Assembly (NCBI RefSeq): GCF_002157685.2
Contig: NZ_AP026738.1
Span: 3,410,001-3,474,000 of the forward strand
DNA length: 64,000 nt
Direction: 5' to 3'
DNA from: Comamonas thiooxydans
GTDB lineage: Bacteria; Pseudomonadota; Gammaproteobacteria; Burkholderiales; Burkholderiaceae_C
Shown here in pieces: positions 1-9,023 of the stretch. Below the pieces are notes generated by a model, which was given only the letters and a program-made list of their open reading frames with translations, made no database searches and was not told where the DNA came from. Both the position numbers and the translations under genes were made by a program. Numbering within the stretch: position 1 is the first letter of the stretch; each line of letters begins with the position of its first letter.

Positions 1-616
1 GGATATCAGGATCCTCTGCCCTGCCCGAATCGAGCAATCCCTGCGCTTTTTGAAGCAGATGGTCGCTCCATTTCCCCAATCCTGGGTGATGGATCATGGC
101 CAATGCGGCATGTTGTTTGGCATGCAGGGCATCGCGATCGTTCGCAAAGATGTCGTCGTTGGCGCAGGCAAGTTTTTCGTCAACGCGTCTTTCGTTGACA
201 TCACTTTCGATCACGCCATGTGTCGGTTGCGTATTCAACAGCCGTTTCGTTGACGCAGATGGCTGCACAGCCTGTGGAATACCTGGCTGCAATGGCTGTG
301 TGTCCGCCGTCGCAAAAGCCGCGCCAGACACCGTCACCGGCATAGCCGGCAACGGGTCTGTCACGCCTTTTGCAGGATTGACGGTTTTCATGGGCGGGAT
401 GCGCGGGACTGCGCTACGCGCCCCCTCACCTAAAGGTTCGGGTCCGTCCCACATTACCGAACCATCCGGGAAACCCTCCTGGCGGAGGTTACTGCTGGGT
501 TTGCCAGCAGGGTTCGGTAATGTGAAGTCCGTATCGTTTTCGGAAGACCTTTTCGTGATCGAAATGGGTTCGCCAACGTCAAGCTTCGCAGGCTGTTTCG
601 CTGTTCCTTTGCTCAT
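1..616 (-). CDS. Hypothetical protein, partial (C-terminus beyond window edge)
   Basis: The reading frame stays open from an ATG at 616 to the left window edge, about 205 codons. The start overlaps the stop of the upstream ParB-family gene (ATGA), so the two are translationally coupled. The first 130 residues are rich in Pro, Ser, Thr and Gly and look disordered. A better ordered part follows near the edge (ANDDIFANDRDALHAKQHAA, then a His-rich stretch and GKWSDHLL). I do not recognise the family. The coupling to parB suggests a role in maintenance or replication of an integrative element or plasmid, which is inference. The 3' end is not in the window. Confidence 0.6.
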   Translation of the reverse strand, partial: MSKGTAKQPAKLDVGEPISITKRSSENDTDFTLPNPAGKPSSNLRQEGFPDGSVMWDGPEPLGEGARSAVPRIPPMKTVNPAKGVTDPLPAMPVTVSGAAFATADTQPLQPGIPQAVQPSASTKRLLNTQPTHGVIESDVNERRVDEKLACANDDIFANDRDALHAKQHAALAMIHHPGLGKWSDHLLQKAQGLLDSGRAEDPDI

Positions 617-1731
617 CATGCACGCCCCTTGGCAGCCGCTTCACTGTCGTTGGCGGCAGGCTGATTCGACGTCGCTGCCAAGATTTCTTTTTCTGCTTTT
701 TTGACGGCAGGCTTTCTGGCTGCAGGCTGGAGCACTTTGCTGCGCAGGAATTTTTGAATCAGTTGCGCCAGGTCGGCTTGCTGTCTGAGGTTGAGTGGCA
801 GTGCAAGGTGGATTTGAGGCAGGCCTTTTTTGTCAACTGCGACATTTCCCAAAGGCTGTCCATCCACCTCAATGGCAAGTGGGCTGCCTGGGGTGTTGAA
901 CGGTTCAACACCTGGGGTTTGGCCGTTGGCCAGGGCGGCCGCTTCAGCAACCTCAATCAGTTTTCCTATGACTTCCTTGGCTGAGATTTCTTGGCCCTTG
1001 ATGGACTCGGCGCAAGCGATGACCGAGTCCCTGGACTGGGTCACCGCATCCTTGAGAGGTTTGGCATCCCGGTATTGGATTTCTGATGCACTGCCGAAGG
1101 CGGCAATCACGGCCGCAGGCAAAGCGGCGATGTCGATCGCTTTTTGCACGACGGACACATCAAGTCCGACAAGCCTTGCCAGTTCTCTGCGGGAGACGCT
1201 TTCGCTCGAAGCGAGGATGTGCTGCAACTGCATGCCCAATTCGTACGGACTCAGCGGCTGACGAAGATGGTTTTCGAGAAGGCGATCGATAAGCTCACGC
1301 GTGGGCTGCACTTTTTGTACGATGGCCAGCACCGGGAGTTGATGCATTTTGCAGGCACGCAAACGCCTAGCTCCGGAGATCAAACGGTAGCGAAGTGGGG
1401 AGTCCGAAGGGATCTCATCGGGTGCCAACTCCCGCACGGCGATGGCCTGCACATTGCCACGGTTGTGCAGAATGCTATCTGCCAACTTAAAGAATTCATC
1501 CGAATCAAAGGATTCCTCCAGTCGATTGGGCGAAGCGCCCACTTCAATGCTCTCGCTAGCCAAGAGGAGGAGCGTCGAAGAGAGATGCGGAGGTGAAGAA
1601 TGAGGTGGAGCAGAGCCAACCACAGTGACGGAGGCGGGATCCGGGGCAAGAACGATATCGACATCCACCGGATGACCGGATTCAGGAGCCGAGACAGGAC
1701 GAGCTTCGAGAGATTTCTGAGCAGCATTCAT
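616..1731 (-). CDS. ParB/KorB-family partition protein
   Basis: A 371-residue protein with a ParB N-terminal-like domain at roughly residues 65-150. It contains the arginine-rich motif SGARRLRACKM, matching the ParB GERRxRA box. A KorB-like helix-turn-helix segment follows (SPYELGMQLQHIL...SRRELARLVGLDVSVVQKAI, about 155-205). The N-terminal 60 residues and the Lys/Ala-rich C-terminus are low complexity. Proteins of this family bind centromere-like DNA and help segregate plasmids or integrative elements. An AAGGAA ribosome binding site lies just before the ATG. No parA is visible within the window, and the upstream side (1732-2446) is non-coding, so this is probably the start of a transcript running out of the left edge. 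Size and accessory context favour an ICE or plasmid type over the chromosomal ParB. Confidence 0.75.
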   Translation of the reverse strand: MNAAQKSLEARPVSAPESGHPVDVDIVLAPDPASVTVVGSAPPHSSPPHLSSTLLLLASESIEVGASPNRLEESFDSDEFFKLADSILHNRGNVQAIAVRELAPDEIPSDSPLRYRLISGARRLRACKMHQLPVLAIVQKVQPTRELIDRLLENHLRQPLSPYELGMQLQHILASSESVSRRELARLVGLDVSVVQKAIDIAALPAAVIAAFGSASEIQYRDAKPLKDAVTQSRDSVIACAESIKGQEISAKEVIGKLIEVAEAAALANGQTPGVEPFNTPGSPLAIEVDGQPLGNVAVDKKGLPQIHLALPLNLRQQADLAQLIQKFLRSKVLQPAARKPAVKKAEKEILAATSNQPAANDSEAAAKGRA

Positions 1732-2446
1732 GGTGCATTTCCTTGTGAAAGCACTGCATGCGCATCAAGCTCAGCGATATAGGAAACCCACGCGTGAACC
1801 TGCTGCGCATTGCAGCAAAAGCATTCCTAATGGAATAGGTTTTTGGTTCACGGGTGGGCCATCACCGCGAGTACGAGCCTGCCCAGCCCAGCAAATAGCG
1901 CGTGATGCGCTTGGCCAGACCCCGCCCATTGTTTTTGCACAATGGGTATTCAGAAGTAGCTCGTCTATTTAAAGAATATCGAAGATTTTTGCGTTGGTGG
2001 GCCGGTGGTGGATTTTTAGCGCGCTTTATTTTTGACATTCAAGAATGAGTTCTTGCCCTGGTGCAGAGACTGCATCAGGGCAGCGATCTTGAATTCTTCC
2101 TAACTGGCTGTTCGGGGCATAGAGGAGAAGGGAGTCCAAACGGATTCCTCTTCGCATCCTCTGAGGCCTATCTTTGGGCCACGCTATGCGTGATGCGGCA
2201 TAACGGCATATGTCTTGGTTGCGGCCCGAATCGTCACATTGGATGGACGTCAGTCGCTGGCTGGTTCCGGTGTTTTTTGAGCGTGCCGTTCATGGCTTGC
2301 AACAGCCGCCAAACTTACGGTGTGATGCCGATCGACAGATCGACATCCATGCCCGACATGGCGCAGAAACGGCGCCAACCTTTCAAATCATCCTGCAGCC
2401 TGGGGCACGAACCACCGCCTGCCAGCAGAGCCCCATCAATCCTCGC
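1732..2446. other. Intergenic stretch without recognisable gene
   Basis: About 715 bases between parB and a small minus-strand gene. The first 240 bases upstream of parB are AT-richer around 1960-2045 and could hold its promoter and parS-like sites, but I found no clear inverted repeat. Open frames here (for example on the plus strand from 2061) show no family features. Confidence 0.4.
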
Positions 2447-2653
2447 TCAGCGTCGCCGCTGTGCATCAACGATTGCCTGGGCGCGTTGAAGCGCCCGCTG
2501 AAACTCAGGGGAATCGAATACCTCTTTTGCGTCAATCTTGATCGTGCCCCGACCAACGACTCGCACGGATTTGAAGGAATTGTTGACCAATTGCGCGATT
2601 TCCCGGTCACGTTGGGTTGGGGCTAGGCCTAGCAGGCGAAGCAGTGTGTTCAT
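2447..2653 (-). CDS. Small hypothetical protein (68 aa)
   Basis: A short frame starting at ATG 2653 with a well-placed GGAGG about six bases upstream; a GTG two codons earlier is possible but fits the ribosome binding site less well. The product is charged and predicted mostly helical, with a central GRGTIKIDAKEVFDSPEF segment and an Arg-rich end. No family is recognised. Its good ribosome binding site and protein-like composition make it a probable real gene of the accessory region. Confidence 0.5.
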   Translation of the reverse strand: MNTLLRLLGLAPTQRDREIAQLVNNSFKSVRVVGRGTIKIDAKEVFDSPEFQRALQRAQAIVDAQRRR

Positions 2654-2758
2654 GGACACCTCCGGCAGGTCATCTTCAAACAGCCCTGGCAGCGCAGTTT
2701 TGCAGGCAAATCAAGGCTTGAGCCATGCGACAGCACCGATGAAATCCATCACTATGCG

Positions 2759-3139
2759 TCACGGTTTAAGCAACTCTGCCAAGACAGAATCTGCCACATA
2801 CTTGGCGACTACCGACCGGGCCAAATCCAGCAATTCAGCAACCCATACCTGCAGATACCTGGATCGCAGCGAGTCAAAGGCAGGAGTAGCACGTTCCAAA
2901 AATTGCAAGGCAAAGCCTGGTTGGCTGGCGATTTCATCCTTCAAAGTTTGGCTTGCGCAATGTAAGGCCAGTTGAAGCCTAGGTGGCGGTTGTCCGGTTT
3001 CTGCTTCGATGAGGACGGCGCGTGCATCGTCATCGGCAATTTGATTCAGCCAAGCCTGCATGTTTGCGTCCAATGAGCCCTTGCGATGGCACAAGAAATG
3101 ACGCAGCCGGGCTTCTGCTGTAGGTTCTGGATGATTCAT
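2759..3139 (-). CDS. Hypothetical protein (126 aa)
   Basis: The likely start is the ATG at 3139 (MNHPEPTAEARLRHF). The frame is open further upstream, but that part reads like translated non-coding or phosphoesterase-fragment DNA. The product is helical, with an acidic middle (QIADDDARAVLIEAETG) and a hydrophobic helical C-terminus. No signal peptide or membrane segment is seen. I do not recognise a family. It lies directly downstream, on the same strand, of the metallophosphoesterase fragment at 3159. Confidence 0.5.
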   Translation of the reverse strand: MNHPEPTAEARLRHFLCHRKGSLDANMQAWLNQIADDDARAVLIEAETGQPPPRLQLALHCASQTLKDEIASQPGFALQFLERATPAFDSLRSRYLQVWVAELLDLARSVVAKYVADSVLAELLKP

Positions 3140-3158
3140 GACGACCTGACGACAAAGC

Positions 3159-3398
3159 TTAGATTTCACACACTTGCCAGTGCCCCTGCGGGCTCTGCTC
3201 CAGCAGCAGACTCGGATCGAATGTCTCGTTTTCGAACTGGCTCGATAGCCGTCCCATGGGATAGCCGCGCGGATTGCAGACCACCTTGCATCCGTTGACC
3301 TCATACCGGCATGAATTGTGCGTAGGACCATGAATCCATAGCCCCGCTTGCTGTAACAGCGTGTGCTCCCAATGGCCCGTCGCCCAAGAGCGCCTCAA
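3159..3398 (-). pseudogene. Metallophosphoesterase fragment (C-terminal part only)
   Basis: About 70 residues match the end of calcineurin-like phosphoesterases: the segment LWIHGPTHNSCRY, then VNGCKVVCNPRGYP, then ENETFDPSLLLE. Intact enzymes have GHTH in this metal-binding loop; here it reads GPTH, so one metal-ligand histidine is lost. The N-terminal two thirds of the enzyme, with the other metal ligands, are absent. The adjoining gene at 3395-3814 overlaps the start of this frame, so the 5' part was probably lost by deletion. Not expected to be active. Confidence 0.7.
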
Positions 3399-3814
3399 GC
3401 ACCTTGCGCAAGTTCCCTCATACCCTCGGCATCTCCTATGGCATCAGGCGCAAAGACACGGTCAATAATCCTGGAAACGATTTCGTGTTCGACGAGATAC
3501 TGAAAATGGCCAACTGCCAAGCCCATTCCGTCAGGTGTAACCGCCGTTTTGGTGCCTGTGCTGGTGCCGCGTCTACCAGTCCCGAACACGATGGCATTGA
3601 CGACAAACGAAACTATTTCGCTACACCACCCGACTTCGGGAACCCAATGCATCCGCCCACGTATTTGTGGATAGCGCATATCTTTGGCCAGGCTAAGAAG
3701 TGCCTCATCGTTGAGACGCGATGGCACCAAGCCTTCCCACCCATATTTCCTGAGCTGTTCTTTTAAATATTCAATGTCCGGCGCGGCAATGGGGCCGAAA
3801 TCCTTCAACTTCAC
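3395..3814 (-). CDS. Hypothetical protein (139 aa)
   Basis: Starts at ATG 3814 (MKLKDFGPIAAPDIEYLKEQ). It is a soluble protein with a helical, charged N-terminus and a Gly/Thr-rich middle (FGTGRRGTSTGTKTAV). No signal peptide or transmembrane segment and no known motif were seen. It precedes the phosphoesterase fragment on the same strand and faces the XRE regulator across a 240-base AT-rich gap. Accessory-region gene of unknown function. Confidence 0.55.
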   Translation of the reverse strand: MKLKDFGPIAAPDIEYLKEQLRKYGWEGLVPSRLNDEALLSLAKDMRYPQIRGRMHWVPEVGWCSEIVSFVVNAIVFGTGRRGTSTGTKTAVTPDGMGLAVGHFQYLVEHEIVSRIIDRVFAPDAIGDAEGMRELAQGA

Positions 3815-4052
3815 AAAAACTCCTTAGCAACTTCAAACGTGCTGCAGCCAACAGGAACTCACCAGCAAAAAACGAGGCGATCGAGTATGAAAGCCACTTG
3901 ACATGTCAGTACCGATACGGCATCCACTAGAGGCACGCTTTCCTACTCAATGTGTCGCATATCAATTGCAGCAATATTCTATTTTAGACTAATCTAATTT
4001 GGAGTATTCCATATGGGAATTCATGCTCTGGCACTTTCCAAGAAAGTTGCCA

Positions 4053-4322
4053 ATGGACAAGACGGTTCACTCGCGTGACTACGCAGTGTTTCTGGCGCTG
4101 CTAAAGCGCATTCGCATCGAGGCCAAAGTTCCTCAGACTGAGCTGGCTCAACGTATGGGGGAAACACAAGTCTTTGTGAGCAAGTGTGAGCGAGGAGACC
4201 GACGTCTAGACATCATCGAGACGATTCGCTGGTGCAACGCCCTTGGTGTGAGCCTCTCGGAATTGGCTTCCCAACTCGCCGATGCACCTCTAGGGTTGGC
4301 GGAGCAGCATCCACCCAAATAA
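4053..4322 (+). CDS. XRE-family HTH transcriptional regulator
   Basis: An 89-residue protein made almost entirely of a Cro/C1-type helix-turn-helix (about residues 10-65: LALLKRIRIEAKVPQTELAQRMG, then VSKCERGDRRLDI). I chose the internal ATG at 4053 (MDKTVHSRDY), although the frame is open from 3999. Such single-domain regulators often act as repressors in toxin-antitoxin pairs or mobile elements, but no toxin gene is visible next to it. The divergent unknown gene at 3395-3814 is a plausible target because they share the 240-base AT-rich intergenic region. The downstream side is decayed DNA. Confidence 0.75.
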   Translation: MDKTVHSRDYAVFLALLKRIRIEAKVPQTELAQRMGETQVFVSKCERGDRRLDIIETIRWCNALGVSLSELASQLADAPLGLAEQHPPK

Positions 4323-4487
4323 GCCCTGTGGGCTGGCGCAGTTTCAGGTAAATCATGGCCACACCGTAGCGCCGGTGACGCTAAGCCCAAGCCCTAATCC
4401 TCTTGGGAAGTTCACAGTTTTTGTCAGCCACAGGCTTGTAGCGGTAGGCTTGAGCTACGCCCAAAGCCCACCGCTCGCCCAGCCCCT

Positions 4488-4625
4488 TGTCTGTTGATTT
4501 CCACCCAAATTGACCCACTAGCCCTCGGCGGCCAATTCAACCGGAATACGCATACGACTGCTCCGCAGCGGTTGCAGTAGCTCATGTCGGCTACCGGAAC
4601 ACCCGGTTTCAGCCAGATAGCAGTC
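4488..4625. repeat. Possible insertion-sequence end remnant with a dispersed 27-bp repeat
   Basis: The stretch contains CCACCCAAATTGACCCAC followed by GGCCAATTCAACCGGAAT. Repeated sequences of this style occur at the ends of IS21-family elements. The 27 bases at 4527-4553 recur at 14412-14438 with two mismatches. No transposase frame is attached. Assignment to IS21 is tentative. Confidence 0.3.
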
Positions 4626-4732
4626 ATCCCGAGTAGCCGAAAAGTTGACCCTCAAGAACTGGTTTCTCGTATGTAGTAGACAATAGGGTGATCACCAGCA
4701 GAGACGACAGTCACAGAGCCTAGTTGCCCCAG

Positions 4733-5015
4733 TTTGCGAGGGCCAGCTGAAAAGAAATGGTGAGCCGACTTGCACGATACGTGCTGGAACCATGAGCCGC
4801 CCTTGAAGCTGGCCATATCCTTAAGATCCGAACAACGTGAGCGGCAGTGTGCCTATAGCAATCGTCAAGATGCCGCTCCCAAGACTGTAGTAAATGGCAA
4901 AACACTGGCCGCCGACGCACCGGAAATGCCTAGCCAGACAGTAGTCAAGGGATCGGCAAGATTGCCAAGCGCAACGCTTGATGAAGCAAGAGAGTCTTGG
5001 CGTTGCAAAGCACAA
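4733..5015 (-). pseudogene. Remnant of an MFS transporter C-terminus
   Basis: Read on the minus strand, the DNA encodes a segment typical of the last membrane helices of major-facilitator transporters: FAIYYSLGSGILTIAIGTLP, then LTLFGS, an in-frame TAA, then GYGQLQGRLMVPARIVQ and a hydrophobic SPFLFS. Intact family members continue through this point without a stop. The upstream portion is missing, and the plus-strand IS3 remnant begins inside this frame. An earlier transporter gene was therefore probably cut by IS insertion and then decayed. Confidence 0.55.
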
Positions 5016-5627
5016 GCGGCGCCGCTACACGCCTTATCTCGGCGAAATCAGCCCCGCGCCCGAGAACAACATCAACCGCGACTTACAGGCCGCAGCCCCC
5101 AACGGGAAATGGCGCACCGGCATCACGGAGTTCGAGATTACGGAAGGTAAGGCTCACCTGTCACCGATTATCGATTACCTCATCGGCATGGTGGTGAGTT
5201 GGACTATTGGAACATCTCCAGACGCGGAACTGGCCAACATGATGCTGGATGCCGCCAGTGAGACGTTTGCGCAAACCACCGAGCGTCCGGTAGTGCCCTG
5301 TAACACGGAAGGCCGCTAGTGCTGGCCCGGCTGGCTATCGAGAATGATCGAAGCAAACCTCACATGCTCAATGTCTCGTAAGACCTGCTTTCCTGACATC
5401 GCTGCAAGCGAGGGCTTCTTCGGTCGACCCAAGAGTGAACAGTTCTATCCTAGGGGCTGGAAAGGCCCCACCATCGAGCAATTCATCGATGCGCTCGATT
5501 CGAACATCCGCTGGTAAAACGAAAAGCGGATCCAAATCTCTCTTGGCTCCCTCAGCCCCATTGAATATCGAGTAAGCCTTGGACTTACGGCATAAAACCA
5601 GTCCAAGTTTTTATCCCCCCCTCCTAG
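4978..5627 (+). pseudogene. Decayed IS3-family transposase (OrfB) remnant
   Basis: The first 113 codons from 4978 read like IS3/IS150-type OrfB, with RRRYTPYLGEISPAPENNIN followed by ITEFEI and VVSWTIGTSPDAELANMMLD. After a stop near 5319 the family sequence goes on in another frame (GWLSRMIEANLTCSMSRK, EGFFGRPKSEQFYPRGWKG, SLGSLSPIEYR), with more stops. The end near 5600-5627 has the pyrimidine-rich look of an IS3 terminal repeat. The conserved DDE region is broken and no OrfA partner is present, so it is inactive. It abuts the stop codon of the TauE-type gene. Confidence 0.75.
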
Positions 5628-6352
5628 TTCAAGGCATGCGCTACCAGCGTGAGTCCGCTGACGATCAGTAGACCACAAATGACTTTACGCAAGGCTAGAG
5701 GCGGCACGCTATGTGCCATTCGGTTACCCAACATCACGCCGAGAACCGCCACACCAATCAAAGCCAGCCAACGCTGCCACAGATCAATATGGGACAGCCT
5801 ACCTGACCACCCCATGGTCGCCAGCACCGCGCAGGCACTGGCAGCTATTGCCACGGGAGTGCTGGCGCGGACCACATTCACATCGGATAAGCGGCGACTG
5901 AACCCTGCAACTACCAGCGGACCTGCTGTCCCAAACAACATTTCAACTACCCCAATGGCTCCACCCATGGCATAGGCCCAAGGTGTGGCCAGTTGGGGGC
6001 GCTTAGCTGGTGCGACGCGCAGCGTTTGCGCCCCCACCATGACGACGTACAGACCCAGCACCAGCAAGGGCCAGGTCGCTGCCAGCACGCTGGATAGCCA
6101 CAAGCCGGCCAAGGCGCCGACCGCAATGCCCGGAAGCAAGCGCCGTAACTCGGCAAAGCTCACCTGGCGCAGGTTCAGACCACCGTGCAGCAGGGAAGCC
6201 GGCACATCCATGAGCAAGGTCAAAGCCACCACTTCAGGCAGGGGCCAATGCCAGGCCAGCAAGGGCACGATGACCAGCGCTGAACCAAACCCCGTAATGC
6301 CCAGCACCACATAGCCGAGCAACACGACACAAACGGGATAAACCAGATCCAA
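5624..6352 (-). CDS. TauE/SafE-family membrane transporter
   Basis: A 242-residue, strongly hydrophobic protein with about seven to eight membrane helices. It begins with the TauE/SafE hallmark GITGFGSALVIVPLLAWHW and has a second half-repeat around residues 130-200 (GGAIGVVEMLFGTAGPLVVAG). The family exports or takes up sulfur-containing or organic anions; the substrate here is unknown. It lies 18 bases downstream of the M81 peptidase gene on the same strand and closes a Bug receptor-M81-TauE operon. An import or export role for the compound handled by that operon is inferred. Its 3' end touches IS remnant DNA but the protein looks complete. Confidence 0.8.
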   Translation of the reverse strand: MDLVYPVCVVLLGYVVLGITGFGSALVIVPLLAWHWPLPEVVALTLLMDVPASLLHGGLNLRQVSFAELRRLLPGIAVGALAGLWLSSVLAATWPLLVLGLYVVMVGAQTLRVAPAKRPQLATPWAYAMGGAIGVVEMLFGTAGPLVVAGFSRRLSDVNVVRASTPVAIAASACAVLATMGWSGRLSHIDLWQRWLALIGVAVLGVMLGNRMAHSVPPLALRKVICGLLIVSGLTLVAHALN

Positions 6353-6370
6353 AATCAGCCCCTCTGGATA

Positions 6371-7900
6371 TCAACGTACGTCATACGTCCAGCTTTCGGC
6401 TTGGGCCAAGCTGGCGTCAGCATCGAGCGGATACATGGGACGGCGCAGATGCTTAAATGGGAAAAGTCCATAGTCGGAGCTGCACACACCTGGGCCGCTG
6501 ATCAAGACAATATGCCGCGCAAAAGGCTCGAATCCCGCGCGGAAATGCTGGCGCGACTTGAGCAGCACATACTTGGATTGCGTTGGGTCCACGCCCGCAT
6601 GGGTGAAAACACCGGTGTCGTTGGGCTCCTGCGGCCGCTCGGAGATGAAAATACGCACCGAGCCCACACGCAGCACAGCCGTGCGTCCCAGACTCAGCCG
6701 CATGCCTGTGAACATGGGGCCGGTGACCGTGTATTCGCCATCGGTCAGGCGCTCAACCACGCCGGTCAAGCGCAGTGGCTGGCCGGTCAAGCCCAGCGCC
6801 GGCATATCGATCTTGCCACCAAGATCCACGGTCACTTCGGCATTCACGCCCTGCTCGACCAAGATTGCCACGGTTGCAGGATCACAGAAGGGGCCGGCCA
6901 CCACATCCTCGAGCCCCTGGCGCAGCACTTCCTCCAGCACCGCCATGATGTCTGTAGTGCCCCCGGCACCGCAGTTGTCGCCATGATCCACCAAAACCAC
7001 CGGACCTTGCTCCAGCGTCTTGGCGTAGGCTACCGAAGCTGTCACCGACTCGGCCGGGAAGACAAAATCGGCACGCCGCGACCAGGCCAGCTCGCACAGC
7101 TCATCCAGGAGGCGATTGCCGGCGTCGATTTGAGCGCGTTCCGCCACGATGACCACCGAGAGGCCTGCGCAGTCGATATCGGATAGCGGAAAGCCGCCAA
7201 ACACCGAGGCGTTGCACACCAGTCCATCTTTCTCGGCCTGCATGGCACGATCCATGATGTCCTTCATGGGCTGCATGGAAGGGGCCTGACGCAACATATG
7301 CGTGAGCATGGGCAAGCGCCGCCACAGCATCACCGGCTGGCTGCGCTTTTCCAGCAATGCGCGAATGCTGCGACCTACGCGTACGCCGGTTTCGTAGATA
7401 TCGATGTGCGGATAGGTACAGTAGCCAGCAATCGCCGTGGCATGGCGGATCAGTTCGGAGCTGAAGTTGGCATGAAAATCCAGGGCCACGCCAATCGGCA
7501 GGCCGGCAGGCGCGGACTCGCGCAAACGACGCAGCAACTCGCCTTCTGCATCGGGGAAGCCATCGACCACCATGGCGCCGTGCAGATCCAACAGCACCGC
7601 ATCACAGCCTTGGCTGACACTTTGCACCACCGTATCGCACAGGCTCTCAAACGCTTCACGCGTCACCAGCCCGCTAGGTACGGCATTAGCGCAGATCGCA
7701 AATTCCACCTCGGCCCCCATCTCACGGGCCAGGTCCAGATAGGCGGCGGCGGCGCTGTTCGTCCCTTCACAGGCCTTGCGGGCGGCTTCGCCATACGCTG
7801 GGCCGCTCTTGCCGGTGCCGCGCCTAAAGTCACTCAGCTGCGTGCTGACAGGCGAAAAAGTATTGGTTTCGTGGCGGATCAGCGCAACAACAAACTTCAT
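6371..7900 (-). CDS. M81-family metallopeptidase (MlrC-like), copy 1
   Basis: A 509-residue protein of the MlrC/DUF1485 family. The start is placed at the ATG at 7900 because MKFVVALIRHETNTFSP matches both the paralogue at 11218 and the family N-terminus; the open frame extends 15 codons further. Candidate zinc-site motifs are HETN, LDLHGAM, LDFHANF and YPHID, and VDHGDNCGAGG lies in the second half. MlrC hydrolyses the linear microcystin product in sphingomonads, but most homologues in Comamonadaceae have unknown amide or peptide substrates. It is preceded by a Bug receptor gene (16-base gap) and followed by a TauE-type gene. This fits uptake and cleavage of one amide-bearing compound, which is inference. 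Confidence 0.85.
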   Translation of the reverse strand: MKFVVALIRHETNTFSPVSTQLSDFRRGTGKSGPAYGEAARKACEGTNSAAAAYLDLAREMGAEVEFAICANAVPSGLVTREAFESLCDTVVQSVSQGCDAVLLDLHGAMVVDGFPDAEGELLRRLRESAPAGLPIGVALDFHANFSSELIRHATAIAGYCTYPHIDIYETGVRVGRSIRALLEKRSQPVMLWRRLPMLTHMLRQAPSMQPMKDIMDRAMQAEKDGLVCNASVFGGFPLSDIDCAGLSVVIVAERAQIDAGNRLLDELCELAWSRRADFVFPAESVTASVAYAKTLEQGPVVLVDHGDNCGAGGTTDIMAVLEEVLRQGLEDVVAGPFCDPATVAILVEQGVNAEVTVDLGGKIDMPALGLTGQPLRLTGVVERLTDGEYTVTGPMFTGMRLSLGRTAVLRVGSVRIFISERPQEPNDTGVFTHAGVDPTQSKYVLLKSRQHFRAGFEPFARHIVLISGPGVCSSDYGLFPFKHLRRPMYPLDADASLAQAESWTYDVR

Positions 7901-7916
7901 GGCGTGCATTTCCTGC

Positions 7917-8909
7917 TTATTGCTTTTCCAGGCCAGATTTTTCAATCAGCACGCGATAGCGCTGGGTCTCCTGCTGTAGAAAGGATTTGGCTTTTTTGGG
8001 CTCATACATCACCGTGGCCAGGCCCATCATGTCCACAGTCTTGACGAAATCTTCCTCCTTGACGCCAGTTTTCAGCACGGAATACAGCTTGTCCACGATG
8101 GCGGCAGGCGTGCCGCTGCGCACGACCACAGACAGATTGACACGCGCATTCAATGACTTGGGGTTGCCTTCGTTTTGCGGAATCGCCTGGGGAAATTCCT
8201 TGAGCGGCGTGTTTTGCAACACGGTCACTGGCAGTACGCGTCCGCTGCGAGCATGGGCTATGGACGATCCCACGACGTCCAGGTGCGCATCGATGTGGCC
8301 GCCAATCAGATCGGCCACGGCCGGCGGCGATCCACGGTAAGGCACGATCTCGAAATTCAGACCGTTTTCGCGGCGCCAGTTGTCCAGAGCCAGATAAGCA
8401 GCTCCACCCACGGTATTGACGCTGATCGATACCTTACCTGGCTTGGCGCGTATGGCTTTGACCAGATCGTCGAAGCTCTTGTACGGGCCTTGCCCGTTGA
8501 CGATCAGCCAGTGGGGATAGGTCACGAGAACGGTGACAGGGGAAAAATCACGGTCGCCATCGTAGCGCACGTCCTTGAGCAACCAACGGTTGATGTTGAG
8601 CGTGTTGTCGCTGGCCATGAGCAAAGTGTGGCCGTCGGCAGGATCGCGCAGGGCTGCCATCGTTCCGGACACGGTGGCGCCACCCGAGATGTTCTCCACT
8701 ACCACGCTCACTTTGGGAAAAGCCTTGCCCAGTTTGTTGGCGACCAAGCGTCCCATGATGTCCGCCGTACCGCCGGCCGGATAGGGCACCACGATCCGTA
8801 TCGGGCGATTTGGCCATTCCGCCTCGGCATGGGCGGCGTTCAGGCCCAACATGGGCGTCAGACATGTGGTGAGTGCCAGGCCTAAGACCTGTCGGCGGAT
8901 GTGGTGCAT
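7917..8909 (-). CDS. Bug-type periplasmic solute-binding receptor (TctC family), copy 1
   Basis: A 330-residue tripartite tricarboxylate-type receptor. The start chosen at 8909 gives a clean signal peptide (MHHIRRQVLGLALTTCLTPM, ending near AHAEAE), and a GGAGA sequence lies upstream. Typical Bug features follow: WPNRPIRIVVPYPAGGTADI, a VVENISGGA segment and an AALRDPADGHTLL segment. Such proteins bind carboxylates or related ligands in the periplasm. No TctAB membrane genes are nearby, as is usual for orphan Bug proteins, which may act in sensing. It heads the operon with M81 and TauE genes and is divergent from the LysR gene at 9024. Confidence 0.85.
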   Translation of the reverse strand: MHHIRRQVLGLALTTCLTPMLGLNAAHAEAEWPNRPIRIVVPYPAGGTADIMGRLVANKLGKAFPKVSVVVENISGGATVSGTMAALRDPADGHTLLMASDNTLNINRWLLKDVRYDGDRDFSPVTVLVTYPHWLIVNGQGPYKSFDDLVKAIRAKPGKVSISVNTVGGAAYLALDNWRRENGLNFEIVPYRGSPPAVADLIGGHIDAHLDVVGSSIAHARSGRVLPVTVLQNTPLKEFPQAIPQNEGNPKSLNARVNLSVVVRSGTPAAIVDKLYSVLKTGVKEEDFVKTVDMMGLATVMYEPKKAKSFLQQETQRYRVLIEKSGLEKQ

Positions 8910-9023
8910 GCGTGTCTCCTGTTTATGAGGTTCGGACTCCAGTGGAGTGCGAACGGGCGGAGTATAAAAACGCATCTCGATATCGTCTAATATATATTGA
9001 GTATTTTTTTATATAGTTAGTAT

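Noticed and set aside
2061..2626. Plus-strand frames opposite the small gene at 2447
   Set aside because: They run antisense to a gene with a good ribosome binding site and have no recognisable domain.
7298..8044. Plus-strand frame of 248 codons opposite the M81 and Bug genes
   Set aside because: Shadow frame spanning two real minus-strand genes.
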